A stretch of 62,732 nt of DNA from Ruminococcus sp. (GCA_017519145.1 JAFWTA010000043.1:1-62732); one strand, 5' to 3'; shown: positions 49,552-60,094, counted from the stretch's first letter. Translations and numbers: made by a program. The notes: generated from the sequence alone by a model not told the origin.

Positions 49552-50778
49552 TCAGCCGGCAGTCTCCTCCTCGGGGATAGCCTGCAAATAGGTGCCGAAG
49601 AACCAGAGCAGCATTGCGAACAAGGCAGGCTCTGTCTTGGCACGCAGTGCCATGGTGTAGGTGGTATTGCCGAAAATGCCGGTGAAGCTCCTGTTGAAAA
49701 GTCCCGTCTCAAAAAGTCCTGCGATGTTGAGGACAAGTGAAGCTCCGATGAGCAGCAGCATGGCATTGCGGAGAAGCTTTCTGTTGCGCTTTGTGTTGAA
49801 CTCTCCATTTGCGGTGTTGAGCAGCATTTTTACGAACTGCCATACCGCCGTGCCTGTCATTGCGAACACGGGCAGGTCGCGAAGATAGCGGAACAGCACC
49901 ACATTTCTGTATGCCTGCGGCGAAACAGCATCCTCAAAGGGCAGCCTGCACATATATCTTAAAGGGTCCTCCATGATAGAAAAGGGCAGCCACACGCTGT
50001 ATTCATCGCCTTTCATAACGCGGATAAGCTCATAGGTGCGGACACCCAGTCTCCACAGGATAAAGCCTGCGGTGCCTGCGGCGATAACTGCCGACAGTGC
50101 TTTCAGCGTCTTTGATGTATTGGCGGAGTCCTTCTTCTCGCGGATCTTTTCGTACATTATCAGCACAAAGGCTCCGCATATCATCAGGAAGGGCAGGACA
50201 AGAACATCGTAGATCTGGAAATAATGCCGCCGCTCAGTGAAAACGCCTATCATGCCGTCAAAAAACGATGTTTTTGTGAGAATATTGACTTTGAAATAGG
50301 TGTACAGGTTCCCGACAGCGTACAATACGCCGCCGAAAAGGAAGTAACGCCACGCCCTGCCGCAGAAAATGCGCTTTTTGTCGCCGCTGCGAAGAGCAAG
50401 TATCAGACAGCCGATAAGCACTAAGGAGGGCACCATGCCCAGATAGCCCAGTGCCTTTTGTGCCGCAGTCTGCTCCGAAGGGGCGTTTATCCTGTCCAGA
50501 TAGGCGGAATAATCCGCGTCTGAGGCAAAGGAGTTGTCACGGTCGAACTCCACGAAAAAGGTGCCGCAGTACTGGTGAAAGAGGAAAGGGGAGTCCTCAG
50601 TGGCGGATTCGGGAATATCGTAGCCCCTTATCTTTTCAAACGTGAACACAATGGTACCCCAGAATAACAGAAAGACAGTGGCGGCGATCACGCATTTGAG
50701 GATAAAATATATCAGATGAAGCCTTTTATGTATCTTTTCGGGGATAACATCGGTGGGCTTAGGCTCTCTTTTTTTCAT
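49552..50778 (-). CDS. Polytopic membrane protein of unknown function
   Basis: A 408-residue protein with about eight hydrophobic segments, a loop of about 70 residues after the first segment (rich in Asp, Phe and Ser) and a short acidic C-terminus. I recognise no family or catalytic motif. AAAGGAGG lies just before the ATG. It is alone on the minus strand between the hydrolase and yqfD; a promoter region of about 120 AT-rich bases lies upstream. It could be a transport- or sensing-type protein; the sequence does not say. Confidence 0.75.
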   Translation of the reverse strand: MKKREPKPTDVIPEKIHKRLHLIYFILKCVIAATVFLLFWGTIVFTFEKIRGYDIPESATEDSPFLFHQYCGTFFVEFDRDNSFASDADYSAYLDRINAPSEQTAAQKALGYLGMVPSLVLIGCLILALRSGDKKRIFCGRAWRYFLFGGVLYAVGNLYTYFKVNILTKTSFFDGMIGVFTERRHYFQIYDVLVLPFLMICGAFVLIMYEKIREKKDSANTSKTLKALSAVIAAGTAGFILWRLGVRTYELIRVMKGDEYSVWLPFSIMEDPLRYMCRLPFEDAVSPQAYRNVVLFRYLRDLPVFAMTGTAVWQFVKMLLNTANGEFNTKRNRKLLRNAMLLLIGASLVLNIAGLFETGLFNRSFTGIFGNTTYTMALRAKTEPALFAMLLWFFGTYLQAIPEEETAG

Positions 50779-50900
50779 AACGAGACCTCCTTTACGATGT
50801 AAATATTGTATATATCAAATATACTCATTAATCATATTTTACACCCTGTTATCTCTGTTGTCAATATATTGCATATATCGTTCATAAAAAGTTTACAGTG

Positions 50901-52061
50901 CTACTTTACGAACAGATCACGCCCCTCTGAGATAACTCCCTCAAGCTCATATGTGACCTCAAGGGTCATGGTATCGTCGCTCTTGGCGGTCTTTATGTCA
51001 CGGCTGAGTATTTCCGTATCCCCGGAGAGAAAGTTTTTCTCGCAGAGATAGACCCTCTCCATCAGTTTTTCGCGCAGTTCCTCCTCGGTGTACTCCCTGA
51101 CCGTGGGAGCAGTCTCGGTGACGGTGCGGAGCTCCGTGCCTATGGGAAGCTCCCTGCCGAACAGCACCAGCGGTTTCTCGGTGACTTCTTTTGAGGAGCT
51201 TTTATAGTCGGAATTCCCGAAAAACAGAGGTATTTTTAGTCCGAACAGCTTCAGATAGCGCTCCTTTGACACATTGCCCGTCGGAGAAAGCTCATCGGAG
51301 CGGAATGTGCCGGAAAAGCTGAAAGTTTCGGAGTATTTTCCCCGTATCTCACCCATAGCGTGGTAGACGGAAAGGCAGCCGTTATCAAATTCCCTGACGG
51401 CACTGACCAGCATTGTGCCCTTGGGAACGTAGTCCCCGACAACGTGCAGGAGCTGTCCGCTTTGCACGCAGACGTCGGTTATTTCTGCATCGCGGCTGGC
51501 GAAGATATTTGCCGGTATCCTTGTACGGAGCATGGGCGGCTTCGGTTCGGCTTCCCGTATCTGTATCTCTATCCTGTTGCCGCTGCGGCGGATGCCTGCC
51601 CACGCGATATCCTCCACAAGCAAGGGCAGCTTTTCCTCGCAGGAGCGCAGGTCGGTACAGGGGAGAAAGGCTCCCTCCCTGACGTCAAGCTCGTCAAGGG
51701 CGGCGAGTATCACCGCGTCACTGACGGCTGAATTGCCCTGAATATCAATGACTGCGATGGTCTGGGAAGACCAGAGCACTGCCGCTGCGGCTGCAGCGGC
51801 GCCGAGGAGCAGTCCGAGGCGTTTGCGGTAGAGGAAAAGCTTTGCCCCGAGACTTTCGTATTCGGCAGCTTTCAGCTCCACGCCGCATTCCTCCGCCAGT
51901 GCGGAGACTGTTTTAAGGTCGCGGCGGAGTATGTCTCCGCGGAACACATCTCCCTTGCAGTACTGCCGTCCGCAGAAGATACCGCTCTCATGGAGCATAT
52001 TGATGAACTTATACAGCTTCTTTCCCTTGGCGTTTATCCTCAGCCTTCGTTTCATTTTCAC
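50901..52061 (-). CDS. yqfD: Sporulation protein YqfD
   Basis: A 386-residue membrane-anchored sporulation protein of the YqfD (SpoIV-like) family. One membrane helix lies at about 79-97 (GLLLGAAAAAAAVLW), followed by a POTRA-like outer domain (IAVIDIQGNSAVSDAVILAAL) and a beta-rich C-terminal part. In Bacillus its gene is expressed with yqfC under sigma-E and is needed for late engulfed-forespore development. It starts at GTG 52061 (AAGGAG eight bases before); an ATG at 52055 is the alternative. Its start overlaps the yqfC end by 53 bases, an unusually long overlap. Confidence 0.92.
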   Translation of the reverse strand: MKMKRRLRINAKGKKLYKFINMLHESGIFCGRQYCKGDVFRGDILRRDLKTVSALAEECGVELKAAEYESLGAKLFLYRKRLGLLLGAAAAAAAVLWSSQTIAVIDIQGNSAVSDAVILAALDELDVREGAFLPCTDLRSCEEKLPLLVEDIAWAGIRRSGNRIEIQIREAEPKPPMLRTRIPANIFASRDAEITDVCVQSGQLLHVVGDYVPKGTMLVSAVREFDNGCLSVYHAMGEIRGKYSETFSFSGTFRSDELSPTGNVSKERYLKLFGLKIPLFFGNSDYKSSSKEVTEKPLVLFGRELPIGTELRTVTETAPTVREYTEEELREKLMERVYLCEKNFLSGDTEILSRDIKTAKSDDTMTLEVTYELEGVISEGRDLFVK

Positions 52062-52320
52062 TGCGTTTTCTCCTTTCCGTAAGCCCTATCTGCTCGATGC
52101 AGCCGCGGATGACAAGTCCGCCTGTGCTGAAATCATAGGCTCTCAGCCCGTTTCCCCTGATGTCAACAGTGAGGCTTCCCGAGACTATCCTCATGTATAC
52201 CTCGTTGTATTCCTCTATCCTGCGGCAGTTGTCGATTATGAGCTCATTATTTCCCGATAAGTGCATACCCGTACTGAGGTAAAGCTTCTCACGGGTCAGC
52301 TCTGACAGCCATTCAAACAT
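52009..52320 (-). CDS. yqfC: Sporulation protein YqfC
   Basis: A 103-residue protein of the YqfC family: the segment LSGNNELIIDNCRRIEEYNEVYMRIVSGSLTVDIRGNGL is the conserved core, followed by a short LVIRGCIEQI strand and a charged, Lys/Arg/Glu-rich tail. YqfC and YqfD are co-expressed sporulation proteins in Bacillus. I use ATG 52320, preceded by GGGGGTGA; longer in-frame starts up to 52662 overlap the divergent ylbJ-like gene and lack homology. Possible sigma-E -35 and -10 words (TCATATT and ATAC) lie upstream with 16 bases between, longer than ideal. Confidence 0.9.
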   Translation of the reverse strand: MFEWLSELTREKLYLSTGMHLSGNNELIIDNCRRIEEYNEVYMRIVSGSLTVDIRGNGLRAYDFSTGGLVIRGCIEQIGLTERRKRSENETKAEDKRQGKEAV

Positions 52321-52378
52321 AAGTGTCACCCCCGTATATTTTTTTACTTCCAATAATATGATTAATGGGGTGATGATT

Positions 52379-53497
52379 ATGAAGAAAAGGGCATCAAAAG
52401 TCCGCAAAGCTGTTGGACTTGCGGCTGCGGCAGTATTTTTTGTGCTGTGCCTTTTTGATAATGATGGTACTTCCGCGGCGGTCAGGGACGGCGTCAGGCG
52501 GTGTCTTGATATAGTGATACCCTCACTGTTTGCTATGATGACAGCCTCCGCACTTATAGTCAGCAGCGGACTTACGACAGCAGTTCCGCGCTGTGTGGGG
52601 CGGTTCAGCAGAGCTGTTTTCGGTATGGAGGGGAGAGAGCTCCCCATTTTCACATTCGGCATGGTGGCAGGCTATCCCGTGGGGGTGAAGATGCTCTGCG
52701 GCGAGTACCTCTCGGGGCGCATCACCAAGCGGCGGGCAGAGCTCCTGTCGGGACTGTGCTTCGGCGCTGGTCCTGCATTCATATTCGGCTGCATTTCGGG
52801 ACAGCTCTACGGTTCGCGCCGCGCAGGACTGCTGATACTTGTATCGACGGTGTCCGCAAATGTGATCCTTGCGCTTTTCATGACGCCAATTCTCCGCAGG
52901 ACGGCTTCCGCGGAGCACAAGCCCTGCCGAGTGAGCATATCTGCCGATATGCTCACGGACTGCGTCCTGCGCAGCGGCAGGGCGATGGGGGAGATATGCG
53001 CCATGATAGTGTTTTTCTCCGTAGCTGCTCATTTTCTCACGGCAGCTTTCGGGGCAGCAGCAGTGGAGCTTCCTTGGAAGCTCCACTGCCTCGGCGGTCA
53101 TACCGCCGAGGCGCCGATCGCCGCGTTCTTAGATGTGACCAATGTGGCAGGTTTTCCCCGCGGCGATTGGCTGCTGCTGCCCCTCATAAGCGGCCTCACT
53201 GCGTTCGGCGGGATATGTGTGTTCATGCAGCTTGCTGCGGTGACCCATGGGAAGCTGTCGCTGTTGCCCTTTATAATAATGAGAGCAGCGGCAGCTGTGA
53301 TGAGTTATTTCATCTGCCGAGGACTGCTTCCGCTGTTCATAGAAGGAGAGTTTACGGAAGTCAGCAGCATAAGGGCGGAGAGCACTCGTTCCGTCAGTCC
53401 TGTACCTTCGGTGATGCTCATTATAATGACAGTAGCGCTTATGCTGGAATTCGGCAGCAAAAAAGCGGCTTACGGCACAGAAAATTACACCAAATAG
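52379..53497 (+). CDS. Sporulation membrane protein, YlbJ-like (Gate/nucleoside-recognition type)
   Basis: A 372-residue polytopic membrane protein with about eight helices and the Gate-type motifs GVRRCLDIVIPSLFAMM and FTFGMVAGYPVGVKML, as in YlbJ, a sigma-E sporulation protein. It is divergent from yqfC-yqfD, which supports the call. The ATG at 52379 has GGGGTGAT before it; ATG 52358 is also in frame. Codons around 53060-53112 hold two perfect hairpins encoding AAVELPWKLHCLGGHTAEA, which appear to be an in-frame insertion between normal family segments. ylbJ would be the symbol if the family call is confirmed. Confidence 0.8.
   Translation: MKKRASKVRKAVGLAAAAVFFVLCLFDNDGTSAAVRDGVRRCLDIVIPSLFAMMTASALIVSSGLTTAVPRCVGRFSRAVFGMEGRELPIFTFGMVAGYPVGVKMLCGEYLSGRITKRRAELLSGLCFGAGPAFIFGCISGQLYGSRRAGLLILVSTVSANVILALFMTPILRRTASAEHKPCRVSISADMLTDCVLRSGRAMGEICAMIVFFSVAAHFLTAAFGAAAVELPWKLHCLGGHTAEAPIAAFLDVTNVAGFPRGDWLLLPLISGLTAFGGICVFMQLAAVTHGKLSLLPFIIMRAAAAVMSYFICRGLLPLFIEGEFTEVSSIRAESTRSVSPVPSVMLIIMTVALMLEFGSKKAAYGTENYTK
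53060..53112. repeat. Two adjacent perfect hairpins inside the ylbJ-like gene
   Basis: GCAGTGGAGCTTCC-TT-GGAAGCTCCACTGC (14 pairs, 53060-53089) is followed, sharing its last two bases, by GCCTCGGCGGT-CAT-ACCGCCGAGGC (11 pairs, 53088-53112). The frame is kept. It looks like a palindromic element inside a gene. Confidence 0.9.
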
Positions 53498-53574
53498 CCA
53501 CAGATTTGTACACAGTGCCAAAAATTGTGAAAGCTTGCTGAAAAGGCTTGATTTATTGTAAAAAGGTGGTAAAA

Positions 53575-53916
<342 letters not shown>

Positions 53917-53933
53917 GAACTATTGTAGGGAAC

Positions 53934-54000
53934 GCCGCCCTCGGCGTTCCGTATATACATTTCACGTCAGGCATGGAACGGCGAGGCGCTGTTCCCTACA
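53934..54000. repeat. MITE-like palindromic element between groES and groEL
   Basis: 67 bases with perfect ten-base terminal inverted repeats (TGTAGGGAAC / GTTCCCTACA) and an inner GGAACGCCG/CGGCGTTCC hairpin. The core resembles the GGGACGCCGCCCTCGGCGTCCC segment at 62533-62556. It lies inside an operon spacer, before the groEL ribosome site. Confidence 0.85.
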
Positions 54001-54007
54001 GATTTAA

Positions 54008-55654
<1,647 letters not shown>

Positions 55655-55670
55655 TCAAAGATAAAGCACT

Positions 55671-55702
55671 AAAGCCCTCTCCGAGCGGGAGGGCTTTATT
55701 TC
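55671..55702 (+). terminator. Terminator of groES-groEL
   Basis: An AAAGCCCTCTCCG...CGGGAGGGCTTT stem followed by ATTTCT. Confidence 0.85.
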
Positions 55703-55729
55703 TGTCTTATCAGAACTTACGGAGGTACT

Positions 55730-57337
55730 ATGATAACAGTCAGCAATGTCAGCGTCCAGTTCGGCGGCTCGACGCTTTTCAAAAACGTAAACCTTAAATT
55801 CACAAACGGCAACTGCTATGGTGTCATCGGCGCAAACGGCGCAGGCAAGTCCACATTTCTCCGTGTACTCTGCGGAGACCTTGAGCCTGCCTCGGGTGAG
55901 GTGGTAATGCCCAAGGAGGAGCGCCTCAGCGTCCTCAAGCAGGACCACTTCGCATACGATGAGTACACTGTCCTCGACACCGTAATTATGGGCAATGCCC
56001 GTCTTTACGAGATAATGCAGGAAAAGGACGCCCTCTATGCCAAGGAGGATTTCTCCGAGGAGGACGGCGTTAAGGCTTCCGAGCTTGAAGGCGAGTTTGC
56101 AGAGCTAAACGGCTGGGAGGCGGAGTCCGACGCCTCAAAGCTCATACAGGGGCTGGGACTTTCCGAGGATATCCTCTATTCCCAGATGTCCACACTTTCG
56201 GGTAACGAGAAGGTAAAGGTGCTGCTGGCGCAGGCGCTTTTCGGCAATCCCGATATTATCCTTCTTGACGAGCCTACCAACCACCTTGATATAGATGCGG
56301 TACGCTGGCTGGAGGAGTTCCTTTCGGAGTACTTCGGTACGGTCATCGTAGTATCCCATGACCGACACTTCCTCAACAACGTCTGCACCCACATCGTTGA
56401 TATCGACTACAACAAGATCAAGATGTATGTGGGCAACTATGAATTCTGGTACGAGTCCAGCCAGCTCATACAGCGAATGATAAAGCAGCAGAATAAGAAG
56501 AACGAGGAGAAGATAAAGGAGCTGAAGGACTTCATCGCAAGGTTCTCGGCAAACAAATCCAAGTCCAATCAGGCGACGTCGCGCCGAAAGCTCATCGAGA
56601 AGCTGACCGTTGAGGAGCTTCCTGCATCAAGCAGAAGATATCCGTTCATCGGCTTCGACATGGACAGAGAACTGGGCAAGGACATACTTCAGGTAGAGGG
56701 GCTTACAAAGACAGTTGACGGAGTAAAGCTTCTCGACAACGTAAGCTTCACCCTCGGCAGGAACGACAAGGTGGCCTTTGTGGGCGAGAGCGAGCAGGCT
56801 ATCACCATGCTGTTCAAGATACTCATGGAGGAGGAGCAGCCTGACTCGGGAAGCTTCAAATGGGGCGTTTCCGTCACTACCTCGTATATGCCTGTTGACA
56901 ACTCCGACTACTTCAACGGCTGTGAGCTGTCCATACTTGACTGGATAAGACAGTATTCCGTAAAGGACGAGACCGAGACCTATCTCCGCGGCTTCCTCGG
57001 ACGTATGCTGTTCTCGGGGGACGACGTGTACAAGCCCGTAAACGTGCTTTCGGGAGGCGAAAAGGTGAGATGTATGTTCTCGCGCATGATGCTTTTCGGC
57101 TCGAACGTGCTGGTGCTTGACCGTCCCACAAACCACCTTGACCTTGAGAGCATTACCGCAGTCAACAACAGCCTTATCAACTTCAAGGGCGTAGTGCTGC
57201 TGGCTTCTCACGACCACGAGATAATGCAGACCACTGCCAACCGCATAATCGAGATACTGCCCACAGGCTGCCTTGACAGGCAGGGAACCTATGAGGAGTT
57301 CATCGACTTCAAGAAGTCCCTTGAAAATAAGCAGTAA
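55730..57337 (+). CDS. ABC-F family ATPase (YkpA/YbiT-like)
   Basis: A soluble double-ATPase of 535 residues, without membrane domains, of the ABC-F family that acts on ribosomes. The first domain is complete: GANGAGKST, LSGNEKVKV, LLDEPTNHLD. The linker between the domains is Lys-rich (about 235-310). The second domain is degenerate at its Walker A (FVGESEQAITM instead of GxxGxGKT), keeps LSGGEKVRC, and has LDRPTNHLD where the catalytic Glu should be. I recall that the YkpA/YbiT branch often has a weak second site, so this may be a branch trait. It is a single gene after groEL, with its own ribosome site. Confidence 0.93.
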   Translation: MITVSNVSVQFGGSTLFKNVNLKFTNGNCYGVIGANGAGKSTFLRVLCGDLEPASGEVVMPKEERLSVLKQDHFAYDEYTVLDTVIMGNARLYEIMQEKDALYAKEDFSEEDGVKASELEGEFAELNGWEAESDASKLIQGLGLSEDILYSQMSTLSGNEKVKVLLAQALFGNPDIILLDEPTNHLDIDAVRWLEEFLSEYFGTVIVVSHDRHFLNNVCTHIVDIDYNKIKMYVGNYEFWYESSQLIQRMIKQQNKKNEEKIKELKDFIARFSANKSKSNQATSRRKLIEKLTVEELPASSRRYPFIGFDMDRELGKDILQVEGLTKTVDGVKLLDNVSFTLGRNDKVAFVGESEQAITMLFKILMEEEQPDSGSFKWGVSVTTSYMPVDNSDYFNGCELSILDWIRQYSVKDETETYLRGFLGRMLFSGDDVYKPVNVLSGGEKVRCMFSRMMLFGSNVLVLDRPTNHLDLESITAVNNSLINFKGVVLLASHDHEIMQTTANRIIEILPTGCLDRQGTYEEFIDFKKSLENKQ

Positions 57338-57415
57338 TTTGCAGGGGACGGCGTCCCCGACGTTCTGCGCTCCGATGAAACCGCGCGATATGCGCGTTTA
57401 TATCATACAAAACGT

Positions 57416-57453
57416 AAAGCCCGTGAGCTGCCAAAGACAGCCGCGGGCTTTTT
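57416..57453 (+). terminator. Terminator after the ABC-F gene
   Basis: An AAAGCCCG...CGGGCTTTTT stem (GCCCGTGAGCTG with CAGCCGCGGGC). The bases 57340-57400 before it carry a GGGGACGGCGTCCCC palindrome of the local repeat family. Confidence 0.85.
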
Positions 57454-57479
57454 CGTCACATATGATCACGTTATGAAAA

Positions 57480-57703
57480 ATAGGGAACAAGGTGCTTGCT
57501 GCACAGCTCATGGAAGTAAGCGCTGCGGAGCCTTTTGCGATAGATGATACTGCTTTTCGGCAGTATCAAGAGGGTATATCTGAATTTACGGTGTCCGTAA
57601 AGCTTTATTTGGTTGGAGGCTGCGGGGTCTGGGGAGCTTTTGCGCCCGCACCGCAGCCAGCCGTTAAGAGGGTTGATAAAGCGGCTGATGTCAGTCGTTT
57701 CAT
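57480..57703 (-). pseudogene. Broken lipoprotein gene with an inverted piece
   Basis: On the minus strand 57605-57703 encodes MKRLTSAALSTLLTAGCGAG and on to a stop after 32 residues: a lipoprotein signal peptide with an LTAGC lipobox. AGGAGG lies seven bases before the ATG and overlaps the sirtuin stop codon. The stretch beyond, 57490-57602, reads as protein on the plus strand instead (SAAEPFAIDDTAFRQYQEGI, then SEFTVSVKLY), possibly the start of a serpin domain. An inversion inside a former lipoprotein gene would explain this. It is a remnant; the serpin match is weak. Confidence 0.6.
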
Positions 57704-57714
57704 GGCATAGCCTC

Positions 57715-58428
57715 CTAGATCCTTGAAAAAACTTCTCCTATCCTGTCGCAGATGAGAAGGTCGGCGTTCCTGTCCATGGGAGTAGGCGCCATATTTATGA
57801 TAACGAGGTCTTTTCCCTTGAAATAGCGGATAAGACCTGCCGCAGGGTAGACGTTGAGAGATGTTCCGCCGATAATGAGGGTATCGGCAGAAGCGATGGC
57901 GTTGACAGCTCCGCTTACGGTGCTGTCGTCGAGAGCCTCCTCATAGAGCACCACATCGGGCTTGACGATACCGCCGCACCCGCACTTGGGAACCCCCTGA
58001 GAGTTCACGATATACTGCACATCGTGGAACTTTCCACACTTGGTACAGTAGTTGCGGAGTACGCTTCCGTGGAGCTCATAGACCGTTTTGCTGCCTGCCG
58101 CCTGATGGAGCCCGTCGATGTTCTGGGTCACTACTGCGGAGAGCTTGCCCTCGGCTTCAAGCTGAGCCAGCTTTAAGTGAGCGGCATTGGGCTTTGCGTC
58201 CAGACAGAGCATTTTTGCTCTGTAAAAGCGGTAGAACTCCTCGGTCTTTTCCATGAAGAAGGTGTGGCTGAGGATAGTCTCGGGTGGATAGTCCCACTGC
58301 TGACTGTAAAGACCGTCAACGCTGCGGAAGTCGGGGATGCCGCTTTCCGTGGAGACTCCTGCGCCGCCGAAGAATACTATACTGTGAGAATTACTGACTA
58401 TATCAGCCAGTTTTTCGATATTGTCCAT
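57715..58428 (-). CDS. NAD-dependent protein deacylase, sirtuin
   Basis: A Sir2-family enzyme of 237 residues that removes acyl groups from lysines using NAD+. It has GAGVSTESGIPDFRS near residue 22, the TQNIDGLH core near 100, catalytic His in ELHGS near 118, and a zinc site (CTKC ... CGCG). The GGTSLNVYPAAGL segment ends the Rossmann part. Two bases separate its ATG from the yjbQ stop codon upstream on the same strand. A lipoprotein start follows downstream, overlapping its stop codon. Confidence 0.95.
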   Translation of the reverse strand: MDNIEKLADIVSNSHSIVFFGGAGVSTESGIPDFRSVDGLYSQQWDYPPETILSHTFFMEKTEEFYRFYRAKMLCLDAKPNAAHLKLAQLEAEGKLSAVVTQNIDGLHQAAGSKTVYELHGSVLRNYCTKCGKFHDVQYIVNSQGVPKCGCGGIVKPDVVLYEEALDDSTVSGAVNAIASADTLIIGGTSLNVYPAAGLIRYFKGKDLVIINMAPTPMDRNADLLICDRIGEVFSRI

Positions 58429-58429
58429 A

Positions 58430-58828
58430 TTATCTGTCTCCTATGACCTTAACGTAGAATTTCCTTGTTCTGGGACCGTCAAATTCGCAGAAGTAGATAT
58501 CCTGCCATGTGCCGAGGAGGAGCTTTCCGCCTGTGATTATGACGGTCTCGCTGGCGCCTACGGCAGAGGACTTGATGTGCGCATCTGAGTTGCCCTCGGC
58601 GTGTCTGAAGCTTTGCAGGTCGGGGAAAAACTTATCCATGCCCTTGATGAAGTCGGTCTTCACATCGGGGTCTGCGTTCTCATTTATAGTGATAGCCGCA
58701 GTGGTGTGGGGGCAGAAAACGATACATACGCCCTCCAGAACGCCGCTTTCCTTGACGGCTTCACTGACCTCCCGTGTGATATCCACAAGTCCCTCAGCGG
58801 GAGTGCTGAGCTTGAAGTTAAAAACCAT
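58430..58828 (-). CDS. yjbQ: YjbQ / UPF0047 family protein
   Basis: A 132-residue protein of the YjbQ (UPF0047) family, reported in E. coli as a low-level thiamin-phosphate synthase activity and of unclear main role. The family core IVFCPHTTAAITINENADPDVKTD (near 36-60) and HIKSSAVGASETVIITGGKLLLGTWQDIYFCEFDGPR are complete. AAAGGATC lies before the ATG. It lies immediately before the sirtuin gene; nothing else ties the two functionally. Confidence 0.93.
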   Translation of the reverse strand: MVFNFKLSTPAEGLVDITREVSEAVKESGVLEGVCIVFCPHTTAAITINENADPDVKTDFIKGMDKFFPDLQSFRHAEGNSDAHIKSSAVGASETVIITGGKLLLGTWQDIYFCEFDGPRTRKFYVKVIGDR

Positions 58829-58880
58829 TTATATCGATCCTTTCGTATTCCCGCCGCAGTGACGGGAAGCAAGAACAATG

Positions 58881-59519
58881 TTATTTATTGGCTGACTGAT
58901 AGAATTTGCAGAAGTAATTAAGGGGACATTCTTCGCATTTCGGCTTTCTTGCCGTGCAGATATCCCTGCCGAATTCCACAGTCCTGTGGCAGAAATCCGA
59001 GGAGACCTCGGGGGGGATGAGCTTCACAAGGTCCTTTTCCACCTTGGCAGGCTCTTTATTTTTTGTAAGTCCCAGCCTTCCCGTGATGCGTATGCAGTGG
59101 GTATCGGTGACCATGGCAGGCTTGCCGTATACGTCGCCGAGAATGAGGTTTGCTGTCTTTCTGCCTACGCCCGACAGGGAGAGGAGCTCCTCCATGGTAT
59201 CGGGGACAACTCCGCCGAAGTCGTTGATGAGCTGACCTGCCATCTCTTTCAGGCTCTTGGCTTTGTTGCGGTAAAAGCCGCAGGGCTTGACGTCCTGCTC
59301 CAGCTCGGCGATGTCAGCCTCAGCGAATGCTTCAAGGGAGGGATATTTTGCGAAGAGAGTCTTTGTGACTATATTCACCCTTGCGTCGGTACACTGAGCC
59401 GCCAGCCTCGTGGCGAACAGAAGCTCATACGGCTTTTCGTAGTCGAGGGTACAGACAGCGTCGGGGTAGAGCTTTTCAAGCTCACTGACTGCAAGGCTTG
59501 CTATTTCTTTTTTGGTCAT
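58881..59519 (-). CDS. nth: Endonuclease III
   Basis: A DNA glycosylase and AP-lyase for oxidised pyrimidines, 212 residues. It shows a helix-hairpin-helix (LLSLSGVGRKTANLILGDVY) with the catalytic Lys in GRKTAN, the catalytic Asp in VTDTHCIR, and the 4Fe-4S loop Cys-x6-Cys-x2-Cys-x5-Cys at the C-terminus (CTARKPKCEECPLNYFC). The start overlaps the stop of the small membrane protein gene upstream by one base (TGATG), so these two are co-translated. Confidence 0.97.
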   Translation of the reverse strand: MTKKEIASLAVSELEKLYPDAVCTLDYEKPYELLFATRLAAQCTDARVNIVTKTLFAKYPSLEAFAEADIAELEQDVKPCGFYRNKAKSLKEMAGQLINDFGGVVPDTMEELLSLSGVGRKTANLILGDVYGKPAMVTDTHCIRITGRLGLTKNKEPAKVEKDLVKLIPPEVSSDFCHRTVEFGRDICTARKPKCEECPLNYFCKFYQSANK

Positions 59520-59875
59520 CAGCGGGACTCCTTCAGTGTTTTCTTCTTTTCCAGTATCCCGTCATATACGCGGTACATTTTCTGCACGGTATTCTCAAGG
59601 AAGTAGTAGTGCTTGATGTAGAACATGAGCAGTACCAGTATCATGGTAACGAGGATGAGTACGGGGATATTGGTGGTAAAGACCAGAACGGCGATGAACA
59701 CTGTGAGGATAAGCGCGAACAGCATAGTCACCAGAAAATGGACTATCCTTTCGTGCTGCATAAAGGCTATCTTGTCAAGGTGTTCAGCCATGATCTCGTC
59801 GAGCTCGGCGGAGTCTGTGCATTTTTCCAGTCTTTCCTGAACATATTTCATATAGTTGGTCAGGTATTCGGTCAT
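59519..59875 (-). CDS. Small membrane protein, two helices
   Basis: A 118-residue protein. An N-terminal coiled-coil-like helix (MKYVQERLEKC to EHLDKIAFMQH) is followed by two hydrophobic segments (about 49-69 and 72-88) and a Lys-rich end. I do not recognise a family. The ATG at 59875 has GGAG nine bases upstream; ATGs at 59890 and 59896 are less well placed. It is joined to nth by a one-base overlap. The role is unknown. Confidence 0.7.
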   Translation of the reverse strand: MTEYLTNYMKYVQERLEKCTDSAELDEIMAEHLDKIAFMQHERIVHFLVTMLFALILTVFIAVLVFTTNIPVLILVTMILVLLMFYIKHYYFLENTVQKMYRVYDGILEKKKTLKESR

Positions 59876-60094
59876 TTTCTCACACTCCATGAACAAAGTA
59901 AACGAAACTCTACAGAAATTATATACCTTTTTAGCAAATATGTCAATACATCAGACACAAAGTTCAGAGTTTATTCAAATAATGATTTAAGCGATTTTTA
60001 AGCTGGTTTTGAGCTATTTGCCAAATGGGAAGCTGTTACGATTGTGCGTGCATACGAATTTTTGTGCACAAATGAAAACTTTTTGTAACACTTC

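Noticed and set aside
52756-53541. A 261-codon plus-strand frame within the ylbJ-like gene
   Set aside because: Out of frame with a clear membrane protein, rich in Arg, His, Cys and Ser, and without any motif.
57492-57710. A 72-codon plus-strand ORF after the ABC-F gene as a functional gene
   Set aside because: Its second half is the reverse complement of a lipoprotein signal peptide with a perfect ribosome site on the other strand; it starts with GTG and has no good ribosome site. Treated as part of a remnant.
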